Shown: in pieces, positions 25,173 through 34,355 of the stretch
How the letters are laid out: each line of letters begins with the position of its first letter
Numbering within the stretch: the stretch's first letter is position 1
Source: DASUFP01 sp036274495
GTDB lineage: Bacteria > Bacteroidota > Bacteroidia > AKYH767-A > OLB10
NCBI GenBank assembly: GCA_036274495.1
Contig: DASUFP010000036.1
Span: 1-49,581, forward strand
Length of the DNA: 49,581 nt
Direction: 5' to 3'
Position numbers and translations under genes: made by a program
Notes under the pieces: generated by a model
What the model saw: only the letters and a program-made list of their open reading frames with translations
Told to the model about the DNA's origin: nothing
Databases searched by the model: none

Positions 25173-26117
25173 TTAGAATTTATAGCTGATGCCTACTCCT
25201 ATCAACTCTTTGAACTGCGTTCTGGGACCGGCAGCATCAATTACACCGTCGTTATCAGAATCAACCAGAATAGTTGTGTTATCATCATAGATTAACTCTG
25301 CACCAATATTTGCGTTGATGTAACTGTTCACCTTCATTGTCAATTTTACTGAAGCATTTACATCAACATTTTGAGGGTCTTCAAGATAGTTGGAGAAAAA
25401 TTCAAATTTGGCATTCAAATTCACATTTTCCATAATATCTTTCTTGTATTCAATTTTACAAAGTGCTCCCAATTCTAAACGCAATTTATCCCCGCTTTTG
25501 GTTTTAACACCGAAGGCATCGTATTCAGCAGGATCTACCCCAAAGGCACCCCCGTCTGCCATCTCCTGGTCATTGACAATAATCAGTCGGCCTGCTATCG
25601 GGGAGATATAAAAAGAAAAGTTATCGTTAGGCTTATAATCCATACCCAGAGAAAGGGTAACGTATGCCGGTGACAGGAAGTCGGAAATTTTTACTGAATC
25701 ATTTGGGTAGTTATAGCCGGCGGTAAACTGACTTTTGAATCCCAGCAGGGCAGAGTAATACCAGTTAGTACCAATTTTATGTCCGAATTTTGACGCGATA
25801 TCTATTTTGTCGTCAGTTTTACGGGCGTCCTCTTTTCCGTTTTGAGACAAACCATAGGCAAGGTCCAGGGAGTTTTCCCAGTTGATAGTTCCGTTGTTGT
25901 AATTGGCAAAGTAGTTGAAAAGGGCAATTCCGGACACAGAATTTTCACCACCCGCAGCCCAGTTTGAAAAGGCAACCTGGTTAAAGTTGAGTCCTATCAT
26001 TCCGCCTCTTTTCCAGCTTGTGTCAACCTCGGTGGTTACAGGATCCTGCGCCCATGAGGTGCCAACTGCAAAAAACGTTAAACCAATAAATGCCAATTTG
26101 AAAATATCCTTATTCAT
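25173..26117 (-). CDS. DUF3078 family outer membrane beta-barrel-like protein
   Basis: This 314-residue exported protein has a signal peptide ending in GTSWAQ. The pattern WKRGGMIGLNFNQVAFSNWAAGGENS, alternating hydrophobic residues throughout, and a terminal Phe (GVGISYKF) match the DUF3078 family, taken to be an outer membrane barrel. The ATG at 26117 is used rather than the TTG two codons upstream. A loop has an acidic, calcium-site-like segment DSDNDGVID. It lies 19 bases after mscL, so it is probably in one transcript with it. The function is unknown. Confidence 0.88.
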   Translation of the reverse strand: MNKDIFKLAFIGLTFFAVGTSWAQDPVTTEVDTSWKRGGMIGLNFNQVAFSNWAAGGENSVSGIALFNYFANYNNGTINWENSLDLAYGLSQNGKEDARKTDDKIDIASKFGHKIGTNWYYSALLGFKSQFTAGYNYPNDSVKISDFLSPAYVTLSLGMDYKPNDNFSFYISPIAGRLIIVNDQEMADGGAFGVDPAEYDAFGVKTKSGDKLRLELGALCKIEYKKDIMENVNLNAKFEFFSNYLEDPQNVDVNASVKLTMKVNSYINANIGAELIYDDNTTILVDSDNDGVIDAAGPRTQFKELIGVGISYKF

Positions 26118-26136
26118 ATTCAATTCAGTTTGTTAA

Positions 26137-26562
26137 TTATTTCTTAAGTAAGTCACGAATTTCGGTAAGAAGTTGTTCTTCTTTAGAGGGGCCGGCAGGG
26201 GGTGGGGCAGGTTCAGCTTTTTTCATTGAATTGATGGCTTTGATGACCAGGAAAACAGCAAACGCTACTATTATAAAATCAATTAAATTGGTAATAAACA
26301 CCCCGTATTTAATGGAAACCTCGGCTATGGCAGGTACAACCGATCCATCGGCATTTACAGATTCCTGAACGGCCTGTTTCAAAATCATCTTTTTATCAGA
26401 AAAATCAACACCCCCTGTCAGCATGCCTACAAGCGGCATCACTATACCCTCAACAAATGCAGAAACAATTTTGCCGAACGCGGCACCCATTACAAAGGCA
26501 ACAGCGGTATCGACCAGGTTACCCCGCATGGCAAATTCTTTAAATTCCTTTAGTACGCTCAT
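26137..26562 (-). CDS. mscL: large-conductance mechanosensitive channel MscL
   Basis: This 141-residue inner membrane channel opens on membrane stretch to release solutes in hypo-osmotic shock. The N-terminal amphipathic helix and first membrane helix (EFAMRGNLVDTAVAFVMGAAFGKIV) are typical. A periplasmic loop, second helix (NLIDFIIVAFAVFLVIKAI) and a Pro-rich link to a C-terminal helix (KEEQLLTEIRDLL) follow. Length is normal. Confidence 0.97.
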   Translation of the reverse strand: MSVLKEFKEFAMRGNLVDTAVAFVMGAAFGKIVSAFVEGIVMPLVGMLTGGVDFSDKKMILKQAVQESVNADGSVVPAIAEVSIKYGVFITNLIDFIIVAFAVFLVIKAINSMKKAEPAPPPAGPSKEEQLLTEIRDLLKK

Positions 26563-26590
26563 GATTTGGTTGATTTAGTGAGTGGAAAGG

Positions 26591-26598
26591 CAAATATA
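26591..26598 (-). promoter_or_regulatory. mscL -7 box TATATTTG
   Basis: An exact TAnnTTTG on the minus strand ends 28 bases before the mscL ATG. No clean TTG -33 box is visible. Confidence 0.5.
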
Positions 26599-26646
26599 AT
26601 TGAAATCGAATAAAATGGGTGGACAGCAATACTTTCTTACTATTGT

Positions 26647-28419
26647 TCATTCAGGTAATGCAACATCATTGTAGTCAGTAAACTGACTCTCATACAATTT
26701 CCTGTAAAGGCCATCGTTTTGAAGCAGTTTTTGATGAGGGCCAAACTCAACAATTTTCCCTTTATCCAAAACCATTATGTTTTTTGCATTTCGGATAGTT
26801 GACAGCCTGTGCGCAATTACTACTGATGTCCTGTTTTGAGTCAGGACCTGGGTAGCTCTGATGATTAAACGCTCGCTTTCGGAATCGATAGACGATGTGG
26901 CTTCATCCAATATTAAAATAGACGGGTTAAAAATCTGTGCTCTTAAAAATGACAGTAATTGTCTTTGACCTACAGAAAGCAATCCCCCGCGCTCCCCTAC
27001 CCTGTAATTCAATCCCCCCGGTAACCTGCCGATAAATCCGTCGGCACCAATGGTCTTTGCACTTATCTCCATTTTTTCAACAGAGATATCGGGATTTGAC
27101 AAACTAATGTTATTGGCAATGGTATCGGAAAAGAGAAACACATCCTGAAGTACCATTGCGATTCTGGAACGGAGGCTGCTTAATTCATACTCCTCTACAT
27201 CTACTCCATCAATTAAAATCTGACCCTTAGAAACGTCATAAAAGCGGTTTATCAGGTTAATAATTGAACTTTTTCCGGCTCCTGTAGGTCCAACAATGGC
27301 AAGCATTTCGCCTGCATCAACCTTAAAACTTACATCACGAAGCACCCAATCTTCGTCCTTATAGGCAAACCAAACATTTCTGAATTCAAAATGTCCTGTT
27401 ATCCGGCTGGCATCTCTTGTTCCTGTATTTTTCTCTTCTACAGGTGCTTCCAAAACTGAAAAAATCCGCTCCGAACTCACCATTCCCATCTGTAAGGTGT
27501 TGAATTTGTCAGCCAGTTCTCTTATTGGTCTGAATAAAAGATTAATGTACATGATAAAAGCTACCACATGACCAAAACTCGAGGTACCTTCAAGCGATGC
27601 CCCTGCCGCATACCAAACAATAAGTCCTACACTTATAGCAGAAAGCAATTCCACAACCGGAAAAAATATGCTGTAATACCAAACCGACCGGATATTTGCA
27701 TCAGCATGACGTTTATTAATAATCCTGAATTTCTCCATCTCCTGCTCTTCCCTGTTGAAGAGTTTCACAATCCTCATCCCGGTAAGGTGTTCCTGAACAA
27801 ACACATTAAGGGCGGCTACTTCTGTCCTTACATCTCCAAAAGTTTTCTTTATGCCGTTTTTAAAAACATTGGTGGCAATAAGCAATAAGGGTAAGGTTGA
27901 CAAACTGATTAAAGTCAAATGCCAGTCGAGCCAGAACATATACCCGATAATGGCCATCAGCTGCAAAATATCGCCTATGATTACGATGAGTCCGTCAGAA
28001 AAAATATCCGAAACAGTCTCCATATCCGAAACGGTCCTGGTTACCGGTGTGCCGACAGGAGTCCTGTCGAAATACGGAAGTCCGAAAGAGATTATTTTAC
28101 CAAAGAGACGGATGCGCATATCCTTTACCACAAACTGACCTAACTGACTGGTGATATATGTTTGGTAAAACTGAATCAACGACTGCAGTATCAAAATAAC
28201 GGCCATGATTACCGCCATCAGTAAAACTCCCTGCAGGTTGCCGGCTATGATGTAATCATCAAGCATTATCTGGGTAAGCCAGGGTCGTACAGGTGCCAGC
28301 ACGGAGAGTAAAACGGTAAGAATAATTGCTGAATAAAATCCCCTTCTGTAGGGTTTTACGAATCCGAAAAGTTTCCGGAGAATTGAAAAGTCATAAAAAC
28401 TGCCGCTGATCCCGCTCAT
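26647..28419 (-). CDS. ABC exporter, fused membrane and ATPase domains (MsbA/MdlB type)
   Basis: This 590-residue half-transporter works as a dimer to export lipids, peptides or drugs. Six membrane helices span about residues 20-320. The ATPase domain has Walker A VGPTGAGKSS (about 377), a Q-loop in VLQDVFLFSD, signature LSVGQRQLLSF, Walker B ILILDEATSSID and H-loop IAHRLST. The LSVGQ signature (not LSGGQ) is common in the MdlB-like group. Its start overlaps the truA stop by four bases. Substrate unknown; a lipid exporter is one option. Confidence 0.92.
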   Translation of the reverse strand: MSGISGSFYDFSILRKLFGFVKPYRRGFYSAIILTVLLSVLAPVRPWLTQIMLDDYIIAGNLQGVLLMAVIMAVILILQSLIQFYQTYITSQLGQFVVKDMRIRLFGKIISFGLPYFDRTPVGTPVTRTVSDMETVSDIFSDGLIVIIGDILQLMAIIGYMFWLDWHLTLISLSTLPLLLIATNVFKNGIKKTFGDVRTEVAALNVFVQEHLTGMRIVKLFNREEQEMEKFRIINKRHADANIRSVWYYSIFFPVVELLSAISVGLIVWYAAGASLEGTSSFGHVVAFIMYINLLFRPIRELADKFNTLQMGMVSSERIFSVLEAPVEEKNTGTRDASRITGHFEFRNVWFAYKDEDWVLRDVSFKVDAGEMLAIVGPTGAGKSSIINLINRFYDVSKGQILIDGVDVEEYELSSLRSRIAMVLQDVFLFSDTIANNISLSNPDISVEKMEISAKTIGADGFIGRLPGGLNYRVGERGGLLSVGQRQLLSFLRAQIFNPSILILDEATSSIDSESERLIIRATQVLTQNRTSVVIAHRLSTIRNAKNIMVLDKGKIVEFGPHQKLLQNDGLYRKLYESQFTDYNDVALPE

Positions 28420-29189
28420 AATTCAAAAATAGTTGCTTTGCCGGGATTGATAAGGTAAGGATATTCAACTTCACATAAATATAATCCACATGCAGGAACA
28501 GAGGCTCCTGCCAGAGACCTGTCACCAGAGGCGATCAGCTCTTTGACGGAATCAACTTCTCTGCGCCCGTTGCCTACTTGCAACAGTGTACCAACAACAG
28601 CCCTCACCATTCCCCGCAGAAACCTGTTAGCACTAATAGTAAATACCAATATTCCATCCCGCTCCTCCCACACGGCGTGAGATATGGTGCATATTGGATT
28701 AATGGTTCCGGAATGTGTTTTCGAAAAACAAGTAAAATCTGTCGTTTGGAGTAAGTGTTTGCATGCTTTGTTCATCATAACAATATCCGCAGAACCAGGC
28801 AGAAAATAGGTCAAGTCGCGGAGAAAAGGGTTTTTTTCGTGTGTAATGAGGTATTCATAAGTTCTTTTCCGGGCGTCGAAACGGGCATGGGCCTGTTCTG
28901 TCACAGGAAGCAATTCCTGTACTGCAATGTCATTTGGCAATATTGCATTGAGTTTGTAAATAAAGCGATCGGGATCCGTTTCGGGTGCTTCCAGGTCGAG
29001 ATGAGCGTAAAAACATGTTGCATGGACCCCTGTATCAGTACGGCCACAGCCCGTGGTAGTGATATCACGACCGATAAGGACCGACAGTGCCGCATTCAGT
29101 TTTTCCTGTACAGAAGTGGCGTTTTCCTGAAGCTGCCATCCGGCATAACCGCTACCTTTGTAACTTAACCTTAGAAAATATCTTTGCAT
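28416..29189 (-). CDS. truA: tRNA pseudouridine(38-40) synthase TruA
   Basis: This 257-residue enzyme makes pseudouridine at positions 38-40 of the tRNA anticodon arm. Family marks are LRLSYKGSGYAGWQLQ at the start, the catalytic aspartate in GCGRTDTGVHA, DARKRTYEYLI, and RFLRGMVRAVVGTLLQVG near the end. It is translationally coupled to the ABC exporter by an ATGA overlap. An upstream gap of 228 bases separates it from the divergent Bat operon. Confidence 0.96.
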   Translation of the reverse strand: MQRYFLRLSYKGSGYAGWQLQENATSVQEKLNAALSVLIGRDITTTGCGRTDTGVHATCFYAHLDLEAPETDPDRFIYKLNAILPNDIAVQELLPVTEQAHARFDARKRTYEYLITHEKNPFLRDLTYFLPGSADIVMMNKACKHLLQTTDFTCFSKTHSGTINPICTISHAVWEERDGILVFTISANRFLRGMVRAVVGTLLQVGNGRREVDSVKELIASGDRSLAGASVPACGLYLCEVEYPYLINPGKATIFEL

Positions 29190-29255
29190 AGAGGCTCTTT
29201 GGCAATTGAAAAGTAGTTTTTTGACGAATGGATTTCGGGGGTAAAAATTGCTTTA

Positions 29256-29263
29256 CAAAGGTA
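29256..29263 (-). promoter_or_regulatory. truA -7 box TACCTTTG
   Basis: An exact TAnnTTTG on the minus strand lies 66 bases before the truA ATG. A second, weaker box (TACTTTTC, 29215-29208) lies closer. Neither has an obvious TTG at the right distance. Confidence 0.35.
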
Positions 29264-29417
29264 TAAAGGCCTTTCAAAGAAAAAGGAACAGATTAGAATT
29301 GTGTTTTTCAATGAAATGGGCGTTAACCTTTTGTTGAAAGAGATTGAATTGGAGGCCTCTTCATAAAATTTTCATAGATTTCAGGCTAAACTTGTGCCCG
29401 TTTTAAACCCATAAAAT

Positions 29418-30404
29418 ATGAATGATATCCGAGAGATAAACGAGAGAATTCAGCAGGAAAGTGCTTTTGTGGAATTGCTAAACCTGGAGGTAGGAAAGGC
29501 CATCATAGGGCAGAAATACATGCTTGAACGGTTGCTGATAGGACTGCTGTCAAATGGCCATTTACTGCTTGAGGGTGTTCCCGGGCTGGCAAAAACACTT
29601 GCAATTAAGACGCTTGCCAGTGCTATCGACGCCAAGTTCAGCAGGATTCAATTCACTCCGGATCTGCTCCCTGCCGATTTGGTTGGTACTATGATTTACA
29701 ATCAGAAAAAAGAGGAATTTATCGTACGCAGAGGACCTATTTTTGCCAACTTTATTCTGGCCGACGAAATCAACAGGGCTCCGGCAAAGGTTCAAAGTGC
29801 CTTGCTGGAAGCCATGCAGGAGCGCCAGATCACTATTGGTGAAGAATCGTTCAACCTCGAAGAGCCCTTCCTGGTACTGGCTACTCAAAATCCAATTGAA
29901 CAGGAAGGTACCTACCCGTTGCCTGAGGCGCAGCTCGACCGCTTTATGCTGAAAATTGTGGTTGATTACCCTAACAAAGAAGAAGAAAGGGCCATTATCC
30001 GCCAACAACTCTCTTCCGAGCCGTTGAAAATAAACAGGGTAGTTGGGATTAAAGAGATTCTTGCTGCCCGTAAAGTGGTCAGAGAAGTTTATATGGATGA
30101 GAAAATTGAAAAATATATTCTGGATATTGTTTTTTCGACACGTTACCCGGCTGAAAATAACCTTGCCAAATTATCGCAGCTGATAAGTTACGGAGCCTCC
30201 CCCAGAGCGAGTATCAATCTGGCTTTGGCGGCAAAATCCTATGCGTTTATCAAGCGCAGAGGTTATGTGATACCTGAAGACATCAGAGCAGTTTGTCATG
30301 ATGTAATGAGGCACCGCGTAGGATTAACGTATGAGGCTGAGGCCGAAAACGTGACAGCAGATGAAGTTATTAATGAAGTGTTGAACGCAGTCGAAGTACC
30401 TTAA
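29418..30404 (+). CDS. MoxR family AAA+ ATPase
   Basis: This is a 328-residue AAA+ chaperone of the MoxR class, which works with von Willebrand A proteins. Walker A is GVPGLAKTLAIKT (about 55), Walker B ILADEINRAPAKVQSALLEAMQE, sensor 1 ATQNPIEQEGTYPLPEAQLDRF, and a C-terminal lid ends the chain. It is the first gene of the Bat operon, 38 bases before DUF58. A weak -7 box TAAACTTG at 29387-29394 lies 23 bases upstream of the ATG. Confidence 0.95.
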   Translation: MNDIREINERIQQESAFVELLNLEVGKAIIGQKYMLERLLIGLLSNGHLLLEGVPGLAKTLAIKTLASAIDAKFSRIQFTPDLLPADLVGTMIYNQKKEEFIVRRGPIFANFILADEINRAPAKVQSALLEAMQERQITIGEESFNLEEPFLVLATQNPIEQEGTYPLPEAQLDRFMLKIVVDYPNKEEERAIIRQQLSSEPLKINRVVGIKEILAARKVVREVYMDEKIEKYILDIVFSTRYPAENNLAKLSQLISYGASPRASINLALAAKSYAFIKRRGYVIPEDIRAVCHDVMRHRVGLTYEAEAENVTADEVINEVLNAVEVP

Positions 30405-30442
30405 CCAAAGGCTTTCTAACGGTTAACCAAACTTCGTTTTTT

Positions 30443-31318
30443 ATGGAGACTACAGAACTCATTAAAAAAGTACGGAAAATTGAGATCAAGACCAAGGGAT
30501 TGTCGTCTCAAATTTTTTCCGGAGAATACCACAGCGCATTCAAGGGCCGTGGTATGGCTTTTAGTGAGGTCAGGGAGTATATTCCGGGTGATGACATCCG
30601 AAATATTGACTGGAATGTAACCGCGCGATTTAACCATCCCTATGTTAAAATATTTGAAGAAGAGCGCGAGCTGACAGTGATGCTGCTCGTGGATATAAGT
30701 TCGTCAGGAAATTTCGGCACTAAAATGCAGTTTAAACGAGAACTTATTACGGAACTGTGTGCGGTTTTGTCCTTTTCGGCCATTCAGAATAATGATAAAA
30801 TTGGTGTAATTCTCTTTTCAGACCGCATTGAAAAATTTATTCCGCCCAAAAAAGGGAAATCCCATATTTTAAGAATCATCCGCGAATTACTTGACCTGCA
30901 ACCGGAAGGTACCGGAACGGATATCAGACTTGCGTTGCGTTATTTTACCAATATGGTGAAAAAACGGAGCATTGCTTTTCTGATTTCTGATTTCATTGCT
31001 ACAGGGTATGGCGAGGATCTCAAAATAGCTGCCCGGAAACACGATCTGGTAGCCTTGAGGATAACGGATCAACGTGAATCGACCATGCCCGATATTGGTC
31101 TGGCCAGAATAACAGATGCCGAATCCGGTAAAGGCATATGGGTCGATACTTCCAGTTACAAAACAAGGGAATTGTATAAAATGAACTGGGAAAAAAGGCA
31201 GGCCGGATTGGACGACCTGTTTCTAAAGAGCGGAATCGACAATGTTACTCTTTCCACTGCAACAAATTATGTTCAGCCTTTGATGAATCTTTTTAAAAGA
31301 AGGGAGAAACGCAGTTAG
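30443..31318 (+). CDS. DUF58 domain protein of the Bat operon
   Basis: This 291-residue protein has the DUF58 core (GMAFSEVREYIPGDDIRNIDWNVTARF) and a vWA-like MIDAS motif DISSS (LLVDISSSGNFG). Such proteins are the usual partner of MoxR ATPases. No membrane segment is seen, so it should be cytoplasmic. It precedes the next gene by three bases. The function in the operon is inferred from context. Confidence 0.93.
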   Translation: METTELIKKVRKIEIKTKGLSSQIFSGEYHSAFKGRGMAFSEVREYIPGDDIRNIDWNVTARFNHPYVKIFEEERELTVMLLVDISSSGNFGTKMQFKRELITELCAVLSFSAIQNNDKIGVILFSDRIEKFIPPKKGKSHILRIIRELLDLQPEGTGTDIRLALRYFTNMVKKRSIAFLISDFIATGYGEDLKIAARKHDLVALRITDQRESTMPDIGLARITDAESGKGIWVDTSSYKTRELYKMNWEKRQAGLDDLFLKSGIDNVTLSTATNYVQPLMNLFKRREKRS

Positions 31319-31321
31319 CAA

Positions 31322-32299
31322 ATGCTGAAAGTGATTTATAAGGAGAGGAATTTGGTACGGACAGTGACAACATTTTTGGTTGTCGTGCTGTTCGGCACTA
31401 CCCTGCTGGCACAGGATATTTCTTTTAAGGCAAAAGTAGATACCAATGAAATTAAAATTGGTCAACAATTCAGGCTTGAGCTGGAGGCACAGTATCCCAA
31501 AGGATATGAGGTAACCTTTCCTGCACTCCCCGATACCTTCCAGGGATTTGAAATGATCAGGCAACTGCCGGCAGATTCAATTACAAGAACGGCTGATACT
31601 TTCAGGCAGGTCAGAAAATATATCCTTACCTCTTTCGATTCAGGTTACCATGTAATTGCCCCGCTAACCGCTCAGTTTTTTGTCAAGGGCGATACCACCA
31701 TTCATAATCTTGAAACAGAAGCTATGCTGGTCTCAGTAAGCACTGTGCAGGTTGACACTACAAAGGCCATAAAAGATATCAAGGATCTGGCACAATACCC
31801 GTACACCTGGCAAGATGCATTGCCCTGGATTATCGGAATTATTCTGGCATTACTCCTTGGCTGGCTGGTTTATTTACTGGTGAAACACCATAAAAAGAAA
31901 ACGGTCCTTCAGCAAGATTTAAGTCCTCCTGTGCCGCCACATATTAAGGCTCTGGAGCAGCTGGAATTAATTGAAAAAGAGAAATTGTGGCAACAGGGCA
32001 AGGTCAAAATCTATTATACCAGGGTAACTGATGTGATGCGGGTTTATTTATCGGAAACCAGGTTTATAAATGCCCTTGAAATGACAACAAACGAACTTTT
32101 ACGAGTTAATTCAATTAGTTTATTGTCAATTGATCAGCATAATTCACTTAAGCAAATGCTTGAGATGGCGGATCTGGTAAAATTTGCCAAAGTTGATCCC
32201 TTACCCTCAGATAATGAGCAGACGATGCTGCTGGCAGTTAAGTTTATTACAACCGACCAGACAGAAATGAATAGTGTTAAGACGGAGGAGTTGTCATGA
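31322..32299 (+). CDS. BatD-like exported membrane protein (extra Bat operon gene)
   Basis: This is a 325-residue protein with an N-terminal signal-like segment (VTTFLVVVLFGTTLLAQ), an Ig-like beta region (FKAKVDTNEIKIGQQFRLEL), a single membrane helix (DALPWIIGIILALLLGWLVY, about 165-185), a Lys-rich link and a cytoplasmic helical tail (about 205-325). The layout is that of BatD in short form: BatD also has beta domains, one membrane helix and a similar helical tail. I therefore call it BatD-like. It overlaps batA by four bases. Confidence 0.75.
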   Translation: MLKVIYKERNLVRTVTTFLVVVLFGTTLLAQDISFKAKVDTNEIKIGQQFRLELEAQYPKGYEVTFPALPDTFQGFEMIRQLPADSITRTADTFRQVRKYILTSFDSGYHVIAPLTAQFFVKGDTTIHNLETEAMLVSVSTVQVDTTKAIKDIKDLAQYPYTWQDALPWIIGIILALLLGWLVYLLVKHHKKKTVLQQDLSPPVPPHIKALEQLELIEKEKLWQQGKVKIYYTRVTDVMRVYLSETRFINALEMTTNELLRVNSISLLSIDQHNSLKQMLEMADLVKFAKVDPLPSDNEQTMLLAVKFITTDQTEMNSVKTEELS

Positions 32300-33291
32300 T
32301 GCAGGGTATAACATTTGCCAACCCCGGTTTCTTTTGGCTGCTGTTACTGTTGCCACTGATGGCTTTATACCACTGGAAAGTGAGAAAGGTAAGGCGTAAC
32401 CGTCTGACCCTATCCGACACCGGTGCGTTTGCAGGATATAAACGTACTTTGAGACAAAGACTGGGCGGGCTTCCGCTCATTTTGCGGTTTCTAGTAGTTG
32501 TATTAATCATTTTGGCTCTTGCCAGGCCCCGATCATCGTCAAGTGGCACCAATGTAACCTCCGAAGGCATATCGATAGTCCTGGCAATGGATATTTCGCC
32601 GAGCATGCTGGCAGAAGATCTGAAGCCAAACCGCATTGAAGCCGCGAAAAAGGTAGCCACCGATTTTATAAAAGGCAGACCAAACGACCTTATAGGCTTG
32701 GTTATATTCAGCGGTGAAAGTTTCACACAGTGCCCTATAACAAGCGATCATGCAGTACTGTTGAATCTGATGAAAAATGTTGAATCGGGGATGCTAAAGG
32801 ACCGAACTGCCCTGGGAGAGGGTCTTGCAACAGCAATTGCCAGGATAAAAGACAGCAAATCGAAAAGTAAAGTGGTGATTTTACTTACCGATGGTGTCAG
32901 TAATGCCGGGTCAATAGCTCCGTTAACGGCAGGAGAAATTGCCAAAACATTCGGCATACGGGTATATACCATAGGAGTTGGAAGAAATGGTTCAGCCCCC
33001 TACCCGTTCAGAACCCCTTTTGGAATTCAATATGAAAACATACCTGTAGAAATTGATGAAGCAGTAATGCAGCAAATTTCTACAGAAACAGATGGAAAGT
33101 ATTTCAGGGCTACCGATAACAAAAAGCTTAAGGAAATATATGCCGAAATTGACAAACTTGAAAAAACCAAAATCGAAATAACCGAATTCAAACAATATAC
33201 CGAAAGGTTTGTTCCACTGGTGCTTGCAGCTGCCATATTGCTGTTGCTTGAACTGCTGTTACGTCTAACCTGGCTAAGGAGTTTTCCCTGA
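32296..33291 (+). CDS. batA: BatA, von Willebrand A membrane protein
   Basis: This 331-residue protein has an N-terminal helix pair (FFWLLLLLPLMALYHW; then LPLILRFLVVVLIILALARP), a vWA domain with a complete MIDAS (DISPS, then TALGEG, then TDG) and a C-terminal membrane helix (LVLAAAILLLLELLL). It probably displays the vWA domain at the inner membrane. The start may be this ATG or the next codon ATG at 32299. It is closely spaced with batB (5-base gap). Confidence 0.93.
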   Translation: MMQGITFANPGFFWLLLLLPLMALYHWKVRKVRRNRLTLSDTGAFAGYKRTLRQRLGGLPLILRFLVVVLIILALARPRSSSSGTNVTSEGISIVLAMDISPSMLAEDLKPNRIEAAKKVATDFIKGRPNDLIGLVIFSGESFTQCPITSDHAVLLNLMKNVESGMLKDRTALGEGLATAIARIKDSKSKSKVVILLTDGVSNAGSIAPLTAGEIAKTFGIRVYTIGVGRNGSAPYPFRTPFGIQYENIPVEIDEAVMQQISTETDGKYFRATDNKKLKEIYAEIDKLEKTKIEITEFKQYTERFVPLVLAAAILLLLELLLRLTWLRSFP

Positions 33292-33296
33292 TTGAT

Positions 33297-34355
33297 ATGT
33301 TTCGTATAGCGAACCCCCAATATCTCATTTTACTTGCCGCAATACCCTTGCTGTTGCTGCTCTTTCTGCTTTTTATCAGATGGAGGAAACAAGCAATTAA
33401 CAGGTTCGGTGATTATAATGTAGTAATCAGACTGCTGCCATATGTATCGCTTTCGAAACCCTGGCTTAAAATGATTGCGGTGCTTCTTGCAGCCTCCGCT
33501 CTGATTTTAGCCGCAGCACGGCCACAGGTTGGTTCACGATTGCAGGAGGTAAAGCGTAAAGGGGTTGATGTGGTTATTGCCCTGGATGTTTCGAACAGTA
33601 TGAATGCTGAAGACATCCGCCCCAGCAGACTTGAAAGGTCAAAGCAGGCTATATACCGGATGATTGATCAATTGGATGGTGACCGGATAGGATTAATTGT
33701 TTTTGCCGGCCAGGCATATGTACAACTCCCGATAACAACCGACTATGGTGCAGCAAAGTTGTTTTTGAGAAGCATCAATACCGAAATGGTGCCCTCACAG
33801 GGTACCGCCATTGGCGCAGCCATCGACATGGGAGTACAAGCCATTGGAGATTCTGCAGCGCATAACAGTGCCATTGTGGTAATAACGGATGGTGAAAATC
33901 ATGAAGATGATGCCATAGAATCGGCCGCAGAGGCAGCCAAAAAGGGAATCGTTGTTCATACCATTGGTATGGGTTCACCGGAAGGGTCGCCGGTACCGGT
34001 GTTTTCGAAAGGAACCAGGGTTGGTTTTTTACAGGATCGGTCGGGCACCACAGTGATTTCAAAACTTGATGAGGCCGCCCTCCAGCAAATTGCTGATGCG
34101 GGCAAAGGTAAATTTGTACGTGCAAGCAATTCCGATGACGGAATAGGTACCATTATTGAATCATTGGGGAAAATGGAAAAAAGGGAATTTGCTTCAAAAT
34201 TATTTACCGATTACGACGATCAGTTTCAGTATGTTTTAGGAGTAGCGTTGCTGTTTTTATTATTCGATTTTGTGCTTACCGGCAGAAAAAGTGAATGGTT
34301 TGCTAAATTGGACCTTTTCGGAGAGAAACAACACAAAAAACAGGTCAGGTCATGA
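33297..34355 (+). CDS. batB: BatB, von Willebrand A membrane protein
   Basis: This 352-residue protein is a paralogue of the preceding BatA, with the same layout: two N-terminal helices, a vWA domain with MIDAS residues DVSNS, TAIGAA and TDGENHEDD, and a C-terminal helix (YVLGVALLFLLFDFVL). Both are likely subunits of one complex. Its stop overlaps the batC start by four bases. Confidence 0.93.
   Translation: MFRIANPQYLILLAAIPLLLLLFLLFIRWRKQAINRFGDYNVVIRLLPYVSLSKPWLKMIAVLLAASALILAAARPQVGSRLQEVKRKGVDVVIALDVSNSMNAEDIRPSRLERSKQAIYRMIDQLDGDRIGLIVFAGQAYVQLPITTDYGAAKLFLRSINTEMVPSQGTAIGAAIDMGVQAIGDSAAHNSAIVVITDGENHEDDAIESAAEAAKKGIVVHTIGMGSPEGSPVPVFSKGTRVGFLQDRSGTTVISKLDEAALQQIADAGKGKFVRASNSDDGIGTIIESLGKMEKREFASKLFTDYDDQFQYVLGVALLFLLFDFVLTGRKSEWFAKLDLFGEKQHKKQVRS

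Noticed and set aside
27000..27030. LSVGQ in place of LSGGQ as a defect of the ABC exporter
   Set aside because: LSVGQRQ is common in the MdlB-type exporters and the other ATPase motifs are intact.
33775..34125. Minus-strand frame of 116 codons, rich in Pro and Trp
   Set aside because: It is opposite batB and has no family resemblance.
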